From positions 434,001-498,000 of the forward strand of contig JAIWNE010000004.1 in NCBI GenBank assembly GCA_025331445.1: 64,000 bases of DNA, written 5' to 3'. This document shows, piece after piece, positions 35,728-46,603 of the stretch; position 1 is the stretch's first letter, and every line of letters starts with the position of its first letter. Source of the stretch: Blakeslea trispora (taxonomy: Eukaryota > Mucoromycota > Mucoromycetes > Mucorales > Choanephoraceae). The position numbers and the translations under genes are program-made. Under the pieces are notes generated by a model. It ran no database searches and was not told where the DNA came from. It saw only the letters and a list, made by a program, of their open reading frames with translations.

Positions 35728-36414
35728 TTACCAAGAAATGTTGCAAACATAAGAATGACGATCGACATTAAAGGGCATATAGTCAGATGAGTTAAGGAAA
35801 GCAGCTGGGGTAGTTTGAAAGGAAAATGGCAGATCAAAGCATGAACTTTCTGAGGCTATTTGCATCATATCAAGGGGCATAGGCAGATACCAGTTAGTAG
35901 AAGAATTTTGCTGAGGCTGAGGTATAGACACAGGCTTAACGGAGGCAGAGGAATACTCATTTTGATGAACAGGAACAGAAGAGTTGGTCTGCCCCATCAA
36001 GTCCTCCTCTAAGCGAGTCTGCAATTGGTTCGATTCCTCTTGGCTAGAGGTACCATGATGATACAATGAAAGTAGCTTTTGCATGTTCCCGAAATCTCGA
36101 GCCACCAGTTCGTTTTCAGGATGCTTCTTGTATGTTCTCTTGGGCTTTACATTGCGGTTCGGATTGAATTTATAATTGGGATATTTCAATTTGTGTTCTT
36201 GCTTTGCTTTCTCGGCTTGATCAATATAGATCTGCTTTTCTGCCATAGATAGTTCACGCCACCATTTGGATATAATCTTGGACATGTCACGGTGACTGGC
36301 GCCTGGACATTGCTGAGCAATTTCGCGTTGTTTCTTTTGACGAAAAATCATAAAACTATTGAGAGGTCTAGGTATTTTGGTATTGTTGATGGTTTCAGGA
36401 TCACAGTACTTCAT
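35728..36414 (-). CDS. HMG-box transcription factor (MATA_HMG / Ste11-like)
   Basis: Single exon, 228 residues. Residues about 12-85 form an HMG box of the sequence-specific type: IPRPLNSFMIFRQKKQREIA, the SKIISKWWREL core and YIDQAEKAKQEHKLKYPNYK, followed by a basic extension KPKRTYKKHP. The rest is Gln/Ser-rich and may activate transcription. Such boxes bend DNA at an AACAAT-like core and include mating-type factors. In Mucoromycota the sex-locus HMG gene is flanked by a triose-phosphate transporter and an RNA helicase. Here the neighbours are LRO1 and CCT7, so this is probably a different HMG regulator. The start was chosen because the box begins shortly after it. Confidence 0.88.
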   Translation of the reverse strand: MKYCDPETINNTKIPRPLNSFMIFRQKKQREIAQQCPGASHRDMSKIISKWWRELSMAEKQIYIDQAEKAKQEHKLKYPNYKFNPNRNVKPKRTYKKHPENELVARDFGNMQKLLSLYHHGTSSQEESNQLQTRLEEDLMGQTNSSVPVHQNEYSSASVKPVSIPQPQQNSSTNWYLPMPLDMMQIASESSCFDLPFSFQTTPAAFLNSSDYMPFNVDRHSYVCNISW

Positions 36415-36742
36415 GATGATTAAAGAAAAGGGAAAGGAATGGAGGTAACAAAGGAGAGTTTCTTGATAGCTTACGGAAAGAAAAAGAGTAGGAAAATGGC
36501 ATTGCTTTTATAGACTTCCTAACTCTTTTAATAGACATTTCTTTTTTTTACTGTTGAAGAACTAATTTAAAAGATCATCCAATTATTTCAGAATACAATT
36601 TATTGTTGTTATGCAGTTTCTTTATTATTTAAAGAGAAGAAATGATAGCATTTGTTTTTTATTGTTAAAAATGAACTAGTTTGTAATGTATTGTGTTGCA
36701 TGTATAGAAATTGGCTTTTTTTTTTGTTAGTTAATTGTATAA
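36415..36742. other. Short intergenic region, HMG-box gene promoter and CCT7 3' end
   Basis: 328 bp between two minus-strand genes. It contains T-runs and no open frame of note. Confidence 0.5.
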
Positions 36743-38788
36743 TTATCGTCTCATGGCACCTCTACCACGGCCACCACGAGGTAAACCAGCTTGTGGTTTT
36801 TCGCTTTGAGCATTCTTGATGGTCTCATCAACAGACAAAATTAAGCAGGCAGCTTCAGTAGCAGCAGCAATAGCATTTGTCTTAACAAGAGCAGGTTCCC
36901 AGACAAAAGCTTCAAAGTTATCAGCAATAGTTTCATTGTTGATATCGACACCATACCAAACATGGCCTTGAGCATGCTTCATTCTGAGCTTATTCAAGAT
37001 ATCAGTAGCATCGAAACCAGCGTTGTCACATAATTGTCTTGGGATCACTTCAAAGGCCTTTGCAAAAGCACCAATGATCAATTGTTGCTTACCCTCAATT
37101 GTGCGAGAGTGAACACGGAGGTATTTTGAGAGTTCCATTTCAGTAGCACCGCCACCAGCAACTACCAAGTTGTTTTTGATAGCACGTCTAACGATCATAA
37201 TGGCATCATGGAGAGAACGTTCTACTTCAGCAATAAATTGCTCGGCACCACCACGAAGGATCAAAGTACATGTCTTAGCTTGAGGACAACCTTCAAAGAT
37301 ATTGAAACGCTCACCACCCACTTGTCTTTCTTCAAAGGACTCACATTGACCCAAGTGTTCAGAACGCAAATCAGAGGTAGTGGATTGAACAGCACCACCA
37401 ACAGCTTGAACAACACGGTCCATATCATCCTTAGCAACACGACCGGCACAGAAAATATCACGATCAGCAAAGTATTGAGTAGCCAAGTCACCAATAGGCA
37501 ATTTAGACAAAACAACCTTGGCACCACTGGCAACAATGGCTTCTAACTTTTGGAAGATGATTTGCCATTCGGCATCTACAATGGCTTGGTATTCAGACAC
37601 TTGTTCAACACGAACTTCGGCATTGTCCTTTTCTGCCTTCAATTCAAGTTCAACGTTAAGACACAATACTTTAGGGTTCTTGAAAGATTTGGGTTGTTGT
37701 TCAAAACCAGCGTAGGCAAATGTCTTTTTGAAAGCAACACCCTTGACTAACATAGAGTCTTGCATGGCGCCACCGGGAACACGCTTGATACCAATCAAAC
37801 GTTCATTTAAGCTCTCTTGATCAAGCAACATGACAGCGTCTACAACCATCTTTGTGAAAAAATCCTTTTGAGAGTAAATCAATTTGGAGTTCATAGCGGT
37901 AGCAGCACACTTTGAAAGCAGATCACGGAATTCACTATGTCCAAAAAAAATGAAATGAGTGTTTCTTTTCTTATCATAGTGTCCTTGTATACTATTTACG
38001 TTTCGTTGTTCTTGTCAATCTTAACAGCCAATTCCTTAACTTTGTTGATAGCTAAACGAGCAGCAGTTCTGTATCCCTTAATAATCACATGAGGGCTGAC
38101 ACCCTCTTCAATGTAACTCTTTACTTCTTTCAACAATTCACCAGCAAGCAAAACAACACTTGTAGTACCATCACCCACCTAAATTAAATATTAAAAAAAG
38201 GAGGGAGAGCTGTCAGTTCGACCATAAGTTAAAATCATCATCGCAACATACTTCAGCATCTTGAGAACGAGCAATATCAACTAATGTCTTTGCAGCAGGG
38301 TGAACAATATCAAGCAATTTCATGATAGTAGCACCATCATTTGAGATAGTGACTTCACCTCGGCTATCCACCATCAACTTATCCATACCTCTTGGACCCA
38401 AAGTTGTTCTTACAGTGTCAACAACAGCATTACAAGCATTGATGTTGGAAAGAAGTTGACCCTTGCCTTGAGAAGTGTCAGTACCTTCCTTCAAAAGAAT
38501 AATTTGTGGTTGCTATAGAAACAAAGTTAGTCATCATCCGCTCAAAAAAGAAAAGAAAGAAAAAAGGCAAAGAGAGAAAGAGAGAAAACAAGTTCACAGT
38601 GACGAAGCTAGGCAACACACTGTCGAGTTGATCTCCCCATAAACAGATTGATGAATGGGTTGATGAGATGATGAAGTAACGCGTCGTAATCTTAATTTCG
38701 TTCCATCCTCAACTTCATTCCCTCTTTCTCTCTTCATTTGTTTTTCTCTTCTTTCCTTAAAAGGTCATTATGTTCAATTTACCATCAT
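36743..38788 (-). CDS. CCT7: Chaperonin CCT/TRiC subunit eta
   Basis: One of the eight subunits of the cytosolic chaperonin that folds actin and tubulin. Exons are 38788-38783 (ATGATG), 38512-38252, 38178-38000 and 37934-36743 (545 residues). The second exon opens [20 protein letters not shown], diagnostic of eta. ATPase motifs are [31 protein letters not shown] across the second intron, and [15 protein letters not shown]. The C-terminus has the Gly/Arg tail GRGRGAMRR. The tiny first coding exon with a 270 bp intron is inferred from the splice consensus and from the Met-Met start of the human protein; another start further upstream is possible. Confidence 0.95.
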
Positions 38789-39412
38789 GGGAGGTGCCAT
38801 CGTTGTTCAAAGTGGATATTATATTTAGAGAAAGAGAGGAGAGAGAGGGGTAAACTTTGAAATTTTTATTATTATTAGTTTATTTTGACATCCCGTTTCC
38901 TGTCTTGAAAAAAAAGCTGAAAACAGCGTCACTTTTTCGTTGCGGGAACTGAAATATACATGTGTTTCATTTTAAATTGCTTCTACTTTACTCTTCGTAC
39001 CAAGAGGGTAAAGTAACTGCAGGTCCCAACATAGAAAAAGGCACATAAAAGAGAATGGACACTTTACGTAAACAATGTTACGTTTTTTGAGCCAATTAGA
39101 TTTGTTTCACATCTCTGTCTTACAACAAAGCTTCAATGGTGCTCTTCTTTTAAGACACGCCCAAATTGAAAGCCTTTTTTTTTTATCATGACAAGTGATA
39201 AACTACCTAGCAAATGGTATTTGAGACATGGGCTAAGAAATGTACCCGTTGCTATGGTTGCAAATAAAGGCGTAATTCTATTACGTTGGATGGTGCGATT
39301 TATGTAATAACTCTAGGGTCCTGCAAATCCTCCCCTCTCACTCTCTCTCTTTACCCCGCACTCGGGATTTTTTTTTTGCATGAAATTTAGTTTATTTATC
39401 TATAAAAGCTTC
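38789..39412. other. Intergenic, CCT7 promoter and MSP1 3' end
   Basis: 624 bp. CT-rich tracts (38715-38760 and near 39335) and AT-rich segments are seen, but no gene. Confidence 0.5.
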
Positions 39413-40823
39413 TTAATCCAGATTCTCTTGTTGAGGTATTTCATCAACTGTATAGCTATTTGTCTTTTCATTGGTGGCATCAAATGCATAGAAATCAAGC
39501 AAAGTCAAAGGACGAGTGCTTACTTTCTATAAAGAAAGAAAAAAAAAAGACAAAGTGAGTCATATAAACGGAAAGAAAAAGTGTGTCATTTACCGTTAGA
39601 TCAAGATCAACCAAATCTTGAGAGGCATCTTCACTTGTGCCTGTAGGCTGAACAGATCGAACATATTCACGAATAGGTATCATGGCTGCATTACGACAGA
39701 GCTCCTTCAAATCACTACCTGATAATCCAGCTGTCCTCTGTACTAATTCGGCCATATTGAAGTCTGAAGCCAGCTCAATGTTTCTTAATAGCTAGAAAAC
39801 ACATATATGTTAATGGCCCATGCTTACTTGTAAAAAAAACCACTTACAAGTTCAAGAATACTCTTTCTTTGAGATTCGCTAGGTAACCGAACAGAGAATC
39901 GTTTAGGCATTCTTCTCAGAATGGCAGAATCAATGTCATTAGGACGATTGGTGGCACCCAGAATGACAATACGACTATCTTCGCCTGTGGTTAAACCATC
40001 CCATAAACTCATGAATTCAGCCTTCATCATGCCTGTTGTTTCATGATCTGAACTTCTACGTTCACGCAAAAACGAGTCGATTTCATCAATAAAGACAATG
40101 GAAGGCTGTAGTTTTCTGGCCAAGGTAAAGACAGCAGCCACCAGCTTGTTGGACTCACCATAGTATTTGTCAGTCAAGGTAGAGACATGAATGTTGATAA
40201 AAGTAGCTCCACTTTCTTTGGCTAAAGCCTTAGCCAACATGGTCTTACCACAGCCAGGTGGTCCATATAACAAGACACCTCTAGGTGCACCCAATAAGCC
40301 TGAGGCAGATGTAAATAACTCGGGATAACACAGTGGGTAAATGACACTTTCACGCAAATCTTGAATGATGTGATCCAAACCACCAATTTCTACATAACTC
40401 ATAAGTTTCTGTCTCGTTGTTTTCTTTCATAGTATACTGACTTACGTTTGAAATTCACATTGATTTCATCAGAGTGAATCACTTCAGCTGCAATGATTTG
40501 TTCATATTCAGACAGTTTTAGATCTTTGGCCTATATAGAAAATGAGTCTAGTGTCATGCCGAGATCAATAAAAAAAAAGACTTTACACCTAGCTTGCCAA
40601 GTACTTTGTTACTACGGGCCTTAGCCTCTTGACGTTTGCTCTTGTTAGGATCAAGGGATCCAACAATATATTTAAACGCAAAATAAAACGCAACTTGAGA
40701 GATGGCGAATACAGCCACTAGAAACAGAAGGTCAGCAACACTACTTTCTCAAAGCGATTTTGTTTTCTTACCGTCTGCCGCGTACTTTTTTGTCTCAGGA
40801 CGTTGTAGCCAGGACTTTATCAT
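39413..40823 (-). CDS. MSP1: Msp1/ATAD1 membrane AAA+ ATPase
   Basis: Extracts mislocalised tail-anchored proteins from the mitochondrial outer membrane and peroxisomes. Six exons are read: 40823-40772, 40717-40587, 40530-40446, 40389-39848, 39791-39594 and 39526-39413 (373 residues). The N-terminal membrane segment is [19 protein letters not shown]. The AAA core has [18 protein letters not shown], Walker [20 protein letters not shown], pore loop with KYYGES, Walker [15 protein letters not shown], sensor [10 protein letters not shown] and arginine fingers RRMPKRF. The third acceptor was set at 40390 because only this gives the right spacing between INVNF and IGGLD. It shares a 334 bp divergent promoter with the SWIM-finger gene. 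Confidence 0.95.
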
Positions 40824-41157
40824 GATAATTTGAAAATAAGCAGAATTAAGAAATGAGAAAGAAAAAAAAACTAAAAAAAGGGATATGTAGAGAAATGATT
40901 GGCTGCGCTCAAAGCGGAGAGAGAGCAAGAAACGTTGATATTGAAGTCTACAGATACTAAGGCACAGAACACAAGGAAAGATAGTACATAGTCATCCATA
41001 AGCTTTCTTTTGTAGCAATTAGCATTACTTTTTGATGAGTAGAGCTGAACAATTTTTCCTACTTTGCATTATGTCAGCAATGTCTTTTAACTTTTTCTGT
41101 CTTAAAAATTATGTCAGCCTAATTTTTTCTTTATTTTTTGTTAACAAAAATTAACAC
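40824..41157. promoter_or_regulatory. Divergent promoter between MSP1 and the SWIM-finger gene
   Basis: 334 bp between the start codons. AT-rich, with an ATTGG (inverted CCAAT) at about 40900. It must drive both genes. Confidence 0.5.
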
Positions 41158-44100
41158 ATGTCAGCTCAGTCTTCTGGTCATGTAGACAATGGAGAAGGTT
41201 CATCAACAAGTTTTGCGCGCAACAGAAACGAGGAGATAGTAGACAGAAAGGCCAACATTGCTTGCTCTCAGAAACGAGCCCAAATAGATGGATCATCACG
41301 GACAGCGAAGCGAAGAAGACCAAGAGTAGAAGTACGCGAAACAACACCCGATCCAGACGACGTACAGAGTGACTTTGAGGGATTTCCAGGCCGAGGAGAA
41401 TCAGATTACGAAGAATATCAACAGTATAATGAACGCAAATTCTATAGAGGCCTAAGTGACAGTCAACGCAGACAGCACAAAGCACTCAGTATGTCTGACC
41501 AGGATCTAGAAAGACAGATCAGACATCCAGAAGATTACGACGGGAGAGACCATGCTGGCGTATGGACTATACAGTCTCAATCATCCGGTTCAACTTGTTA
41601 TAAGATGCTAGTGGATAAAAAGGACTTTATCAGAAACTGCACTTGTCCAGATTTTAAAAGCCGTCAACTACCTTGTAAGCATATGTACATGCTAAGGCGG
41701 TACAGTGAATGCAGACTAAGGGTTCATTGTTATGGCGATTATGTGCCTTATGGTACTTTTGTTGATTTGGCCAACTCTGCTAATCGTCTTGAGACGGCTG
41801 AGAATTCGGCAAACAACACAAGTGCTTCCAGTACTACTCCTAATACTTCTGTTACCAATGCTCCTGCTGCTAATGCTGCTGCCACTGATTCTCCTGCTGC
41901 TGAAGTTGTTGCTAATACTCCTCCTGCTGCTACTGTCTCTAATGAACGAACAACACAAGAAAGTAATCAAAGTCACCATCATGAGAGCTGGACTCAAATG
42001 GATCGCATGCTCTACGATATTTCTACTGCCAGAACACATCAACTGCTAAACGATACAGAAAGTCTCTTTAAAAACATCAATCCTCAACAATTTATAGATA
42101 TAATCACTCAAGGATTTCATGAGACAGTGAAGGAATATTGTGCGCGCAATAGCCTCGCTACACCTGCTAATACTAGCAAATCTACACATGTTTCTCCACA
42201 TGCTCCTACCCGTACATCACAGCTGCCACCAATTCCGAACGAAGCAGCTCTAGCTCAACCATCTTATGTCTATCCAAACTATCCACACCCTAATGTTCAA
42301 CCTTTGCCATATATATACACACAACCACCTCTTTATCCATATGCATATACCCCACCTATGCCCTCAGCTTATCAGCCGTTACCTCCATATCCACATCCGT
42401 CTTCTACATCACAGTTGCATGTGTCCCACACTCTTCCTGCTGGACAAATATCACATACACCAGTGGCAGCTCCTCAGGATCGACATGTTCATAGGCCGGA
42501 TGAACAGACAGTAGAAACGGTAACAACAGCTTTAAGTGAAGAAATGCCAAATGCACCCACTACTTCAAGCAAGGCAGCGGCAGCCTCTGAATCATCAAAG
42601 TCGCAACCAACGTTGAATCCAACGCAAAAGCAGAATTCCTCATCAACTGTGGATAAGCCAGCAGCATCAATCGCACTTGAGACGTCTACAACAAAGGACT
42701 TATCAGCATCCGGCACGGCAAAGACATCCGATGTCCAAGCTTTGTCTGTTGCAACAAGGACGCAGACATCGCCGATAGAGACATTGTCAGCAGAGACGGT
42801 AGCAAAGACTCAATCAAAGGGAAAGGCAAGACAAGCGCCAACAAAAAGAGTCACTAGAGCCGCATCAACAAAAGAAGCAGCAAGTGTAGAAGCAGCAGGA
42901 CAATCAACAGTGCCTACTACCAGTTTGTCTACTGGGGATTCAACTGAATCCATGCAGTTAGGGCAGCCATTGGCATTAGTACAAGACTCACAGCCAAACC
43001 AAACAGTTCAGCAATTGGGAAACAGAGTAATAGCATCAGTACCAACAGCATCAGTACCAACAGCAACAGTAACAACAACAGTACCAACAGTACCAACAGT
43101 ACCAACAGTACCAACAGTACCAACAGTACCAACAGTACCAACAGTACCAACAGTACCAACAGTACCAACAGTACCAACAGTACCAACAACAGCGCCAGTA
43201 ACAACAACAGCGCCACCAAAAATAGTATCAACAGCACCACCCATGGTTCTTACATCATCAGCCCAGCCAATGGTATATACATCAGCTAATCTAAATCAGG
43301 ATGTTTGGAGCACTTTACTTGCGAGCAATGGAAAGACAACCATGGGTTATGACAACTTGAACGACGTAACGCCTAGAGCTAGCTCTTTGTTGGACACGCA
43401 CAATCAACTCGCAAGTCGCGCTTATACACAACACCAACTGATAGATGCATCGACAAACAATAGTATTGAATATGCTATATCATATTTGAAAGAGTTGCAA
43501 CCAAGCAACAGAACCACTCCTGCTCCTTCCGCTAAGCCTGTTGAGTATCAATCGATGGGTCAAGCGATTTCATATCTGAAAAAGGCACAGCAATTGAAAA
43601 AGGCACTACATTCTATGAATACTGCTCCAAATTTTTCAGATCACTTTCACATTGAAAATAAAAGATTTCCAAGAACCCAGGTCAATTTGCAGCCCACCTC
43701 TACGCCCTTGCAAAATCCCATTATTTATCAGCAAACACCTGCTCCTCCTCAAGCAAGTTCTGCTACTCCCAATGCTGTACCTCAAGCAAGCTCTGGTACT
43801 CCTCAAACAAGCTCTGGTACTCCTCAAGCAAGTCCTGCTGCTCCTCAAGCAAGTTATGTTGTACTTCAAACAAGTTCTACTGCTCCTAATGCTGCTACTC
43901 AAGCAAGTTCTGCTACTCTTAATGCTGCTTTTCAAGCAAGTTCTACTGCTCCTCCTCAAGCAAGTTCTACTGCTGCTACTCAAGCAAGCTCTGCTACTCC
44001 CAATGCTGTACCTCAAGCAAGTTCTGTTGCTCCCCAACTCGACAAATCAAACACTCAAAAAAACTCGTCGTCTGGGCTAGATAGCACACAGCTTTTTTTG

Positions 44101-44214
44101 CCAAAACGTCGTTCTCCATTAGTAAAAAACGAAGCAGCAATCCCTACCTTGCAGGACTTCTTGTCAGATCCTGCTTCAGCACCTATTGATATCAATTCCG
44201 ATACAGACGGATAA
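41158..44214 (+). CDS. SWIM zinc-finger protein with long low-complexity repeats
   Basis: Single-exon frame of 1018 codons. A nuclear-localisation-like KRRRPR lies near residue 52. A SWIM finger at about residues 145-180 (CxCx..CxH) is seen in RNCTCPDFKSRQLPCKHMYM. No DDE transposase catalytic domain or other fold is recognisable around it. The rest is Thr/Ser/Pro/Ala-rich: Pro/Tyr-rich at about 360-430, a run of twelve Val-Pro-Thr triplets (43081-43188), two related LKELQ/LKKAQ blocks near 780-815 with the shared AISYL core, and a degenerate PQASS-type repeat (43735-44035). SWIM domains occur in Mutator-like transposases and in ZSWIM ubiquitin ligase adaptors. This could be a domesticated derivative, but function is unknown. 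Length and continuity suggest a live gene. Confidence 0.75.
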   Translation: MSAQSSGHVDNGEGSSTSFARNRNEEIVDRKANIACSQKRAQIDGSSRTAKRRRPRVEVRETTPDPDDVQSDFEGFPGRGESDYEEYQQYNERKFYRGLSDSQRRQHKALSMSDQDLERQIRHPEDYDGRDHAGVWTIQSQSSGSTCYKMLVDKKDFIRNCTCPDFKSRQLPCKHMYMLRRYSECRLRVHCYGDYVPYGTFVDLANSANRLETAENSANNTSASSTTPNTSVTNAPAANAAATDSPAAEVVANTPPAATVSNERTTQESNQSHHHESWTQMDRMLYDISTARTHQLLNDTESLFKNINPQQFIDIITQGFHETVKEYCARNSLATPANTSKSTHVSPHAPTRTSQLPPIPNEAALAQPSYVYPNYPHPNVQPLPYIYTQPPLYPYAYTPPMPSAYQPLPPYPHPSSTSQLHVSHTLPAGQISHTPVAAPQDRHVHRPDEQTVETVTTALSEEMPNAPTTSSKAAAASESSKSQPTLNPTQKQNSSSTVDKPAASIALETSTTKDLSASGTAKTSDVQALSVATRTQTSPIETLSAETVAKTQSKGKARQAPTKRVTRAASTKEAASVEAAGQSTVPTTSLSTGDSTESMQLGQPLALVQDSQPNQTVQQLGNRVIASVPTASVPTATVTTTVPTVPTVPTVPTVPTVPTVPTVPTVPTVPTVPTVPTTAPVTTTAPPKIVSTAPPMVLTSSAQPMVYTSANLNQDVWSTLLASNGKTTMGYDNLNDVTPRASSLLDTHNQLASRAYTQHQLIDASTNNSIEYAISYLKELQPSNRTTPAPSAKPVEYQSMGQAISYLKKAQQLKKALHSMNTAPNFSDHFHIENKRFPRTQVNLQPTSTPLQNPIIYQQTPAPPQASSATPNAVPQASSGTPQTSSGTPQASPAAPQASYVVLQTSSTAPNAATQASSATLNAAFQASSTAPPQASSTAATQASSATPNAVPQASSVAPQLDKSNTQKNSSSGLDSTQLFLPKRRSPLVKNEAAIPTLQDFLSDPASAPIDINSDTDG
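43081..43188 (+). repeat. Nine-base minisatellite GTACCAACA x 12, coding
   Basis: Twelve perfect tandem copies encode Val-Pro-Thr twelve times in the SWIM-finger protein, with degenerate units just upstream (43035-43080). Because the unit is nine bases, copy-number change keeps the frame. The same repeat makes long spurious open frames on the other strand. Confidence 0.95.
43735..44035 (+). repeat. Degenerate CCTCAAGCAAGTTCTGCTACT-like coding repeat
   Basis: About a dozen imperfect units of 15-30 bases encoding PQASS, TPNAV and related words near the C-terminus of the SWIM-finger protein. The units are less regular than the nine-base array. Confidence 0.8.
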
Positions 44215-45251
44215 TAAAGAGAAAATGTGACATAAGTGCAATCGCTTGTTTATATGAATAAATACACCTTCTTCTACTCTTAATGTTGGCAGTCGTCTTG
44301 TTTTTTGTAGCTATATTTAAAGACATTGCTGAACAAACACTATTAAAAAATGAGGTAATAAATATATTCGCGTGCATCAACTCTGCTCCTTTATACAGTT
44401 GATTGAGAATTCGGTGATAAAATGGATCAACTGAATAAAACTAATGTATCTTTACTTTCTTTTTTCTTTTACAAAAGGATCAAAAAATGAATTCTGTGTT
44501 ACACTGATTAAAGAGGAGTTCATCTGTCAAGAAGCTTAAAAAATAAGCTAAATATTCTCTTCCTGTTCCTTTGTTTTTTTTTTTTTGCTGTATTGACCTC
44601 AAACCTTTGTCATACATGTAAGCTAAGTGTCTGAGCTCAAGTGCTCGCTCTGGTATATGTTTTGCTATTGATAATAGAAAGAGGAAGAACTCAAATTCAT
44701 AAATTTACAGACATAATTTGCTTCAGAGGTTAAATTTGTTCCATTTGGTGTAAAAAATACGCGATCTAGTATATCCAATTAAGTTGAGATGGAGTTGTCG
44801 CTGATGGGTATGTTTGATCCGACTGGCGCTCATACAAAATTGCTCCTACCAAAAATTAGAGATCGATACGGGTAAACTACATCGTTAAGAAAGAAGATAT
44901 CTCTTCTAATACCTTTCAAAATACTTAACAAACGATACTTTATGTATACTCTCATTTTCTTACGATTGCGCCTATCACATGAAGTAGAAGCCATTCTGCC
45001 CGTACAGCTTTCTTCCTACAATATGATCATCAGATGGATCCCTATTCAAAGTGAGCCGCAGGAATTTTGCCATCATATCTTCGGTTATACTTGCATGCCC
45101 TAGTACTTCACGGGAAGGAAACTAGGTGAATCCTCAAAAGCGATCCATAACTCATTATATTAGGTGTATGTGATATCCCAATGAACAAACCCATCAAATC
45201 AAAAACCTCTTTCAGTATGTACTTTAAAGAAAATTAGCCAAGCTATACCTG

Positions 45252-45419
45252 TCAATCTGCGCCTATCATCACAGCAACCATTAAGAACCAAGCGCCATCG
45301 ATGAACTTGACCAAACTCGAAGCTGCTCGAAGATAGACGTACTCTTTTGGGATTAGGATGAAGAAGCCAAAAAGTAATAGAGGAAAAGGAAGATTTTCAT
45401 AAACGAAGGATATAGACAT
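45252..45419 (-). pseudogene. Possible relic of a HAK-type potassium transporter
   Basis: A 55-codon frame carries a hydrophobic run (LPFPLLLFGFFILI), then RAASSLVKFIDGAWFLMVAV. The KF.DGAWF pattern recalls the segment after a middle membrane helix in fungal HAK/KUP potassium transporters. No continuation is found in frame on either side, so it is at best a decayed exon. Identification rests on pattern memory alone. Confidence 0.3.
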
Positions 45420-46536
45420 ACAGTGAATTAAGAGAAATACAGAGGCGCAAAGACTACTTTACTTATTTATACTGTTAGTAAGCTTTCGCTATCAACTCCT
45501 CTGCAATTTATGTGGTGCATGATCAATATCCGAAACATGTAGAGCAGCGCTGGGTTTTACTGTAATGCAGTAAAATGCATTTTGTTATGTGGTATGTCTT
45601 CTATTCCTATCATATATTATAATACTGTTTGAAACCTTTAGCACTTTATCACAGTTTTCTTATGCAAAAAAACCATTCCATTAATTTTCCAAAATAAAAA
45701 AAAGGAGTGACTAGAATCCCATAGACCTAACTTGTCAGAGAGAAGAAATGTAGCAATTTAGCACATGCATTTGTACCTCAAGATTACAACTGTTTGCTTG
45801 TAGGTCATCAGCTTTTGCATCGTTCAATCCAATAAAATGAGGGTGAATAACAACACAGCTCAGCAACTACAGGAATTAAAATACATTTGCAGGAGTGGCG
45901 GATAGAGCTGTTTAAAGCTTAGTTTGCACCAGAATATGACAACTTTATATCCAACTCGTTGCTTAGCAACTTGCAGTTGTGTGTATACACTAAGCTTTGG
46001 GCATACCTTAGCCATAAGATCACAGAGGTCACTCGCATAAATAATTCATTTAAATCAAGCGCTTTTTTTGCATGAGACTGGCCTTTCAAGTACAGTCTGT
46101 AGATCTATCAATGTATGTTGTGAAGCATGAAACAAAATGCAAACATGTCTTTTTAGCCAATCTCAAACTTTCTGTTAAAGAAAAACTAGAATTCATTACT
46201 TGTCATGAGCAAATAAGTTCCGGAAATACCGCATTTTATTGTTATTCTCTCTCTCTTTAATTATGTGCAAGCCAATCATGATGTGATTTCTCAAATTCCC
46301 ATACACTCTAAACTTTCCTTATGCATTTTCCTCTGGAATCTGATTGGCTAGTAATTTTCCCCATCTTTTAAGCGTGTATAATTTTTTCCTCTCCTCTCAA
46401 TCAAAAAAAAAATTCGCTATCTCCAAGTAAAGTTCATTGATAAGATCCCGTCTGTTTATTTTATTGGCCAGTGAAAGATTGCTCATAATACATAATTGCA
46501 TATTTGGTTCCTTGAATTTCCGTTGCCCAGAAGGAC

Positions 46537-46544
46537 TATATAAT
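46537..46544 (+). promoter_or_regulatory. TATA-like element before the His-rich ORF
   Basis: TATATAAT, 60 bp upstream of the ATG at 46604, with a T-rich leader between. Two ATTGG boxes lie within 270 bp upstream. The arrangement resembles that of the ILV5 promoter in this window and supports expression of the ORF. Confidence 0.55.
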
Positions 46545-46603
46545 GTATAGAGCAGTAGATCAATTTCTTCTTTATTTCTTTCCTTTTTATTATTTTTATC
46601 TCT

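Larger units (their letters stand above)
44215..46603. other. Gene-poor region between the SWIM-finger gene and the His-rich ORF
   Basis: About 2.4 kb, AT-rich. Apart from a short relic frame on the minus strand (45419-45252) and a motif-less frame at 46072-46260, I see nothing coding. The right 300 bp contain two inverted CCAAT boxes (near 46343 and 46464) and a TATA element serving the next ORF. Confidence 0.5.

Noticed and set aside
35728..36414. Sex (mating-type) locus
   Set aside because: The triose-phosphate transporter and RNA helicase genes that define the locus are absent on both sides.
40390..40445. Start of the Msp1 AAA core at the ATG near 40402
   Set aside because: That ATG lies inside the intron; using acceptor 40390 gives the exact family spacing between INVNF and IGGLD.
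43081..43188. CRISPR-like array
   Set aside because: Units are nine bases with no spacers and lie in frame inside a eukaryotic coding sequence.
42929..43244. Long minus-strand Leu/Val and Gly/Thr/Val open frames
   Set aside because: Shadows of the nine-base repeat of the plus-strand SWIM-finger gene; no other support.
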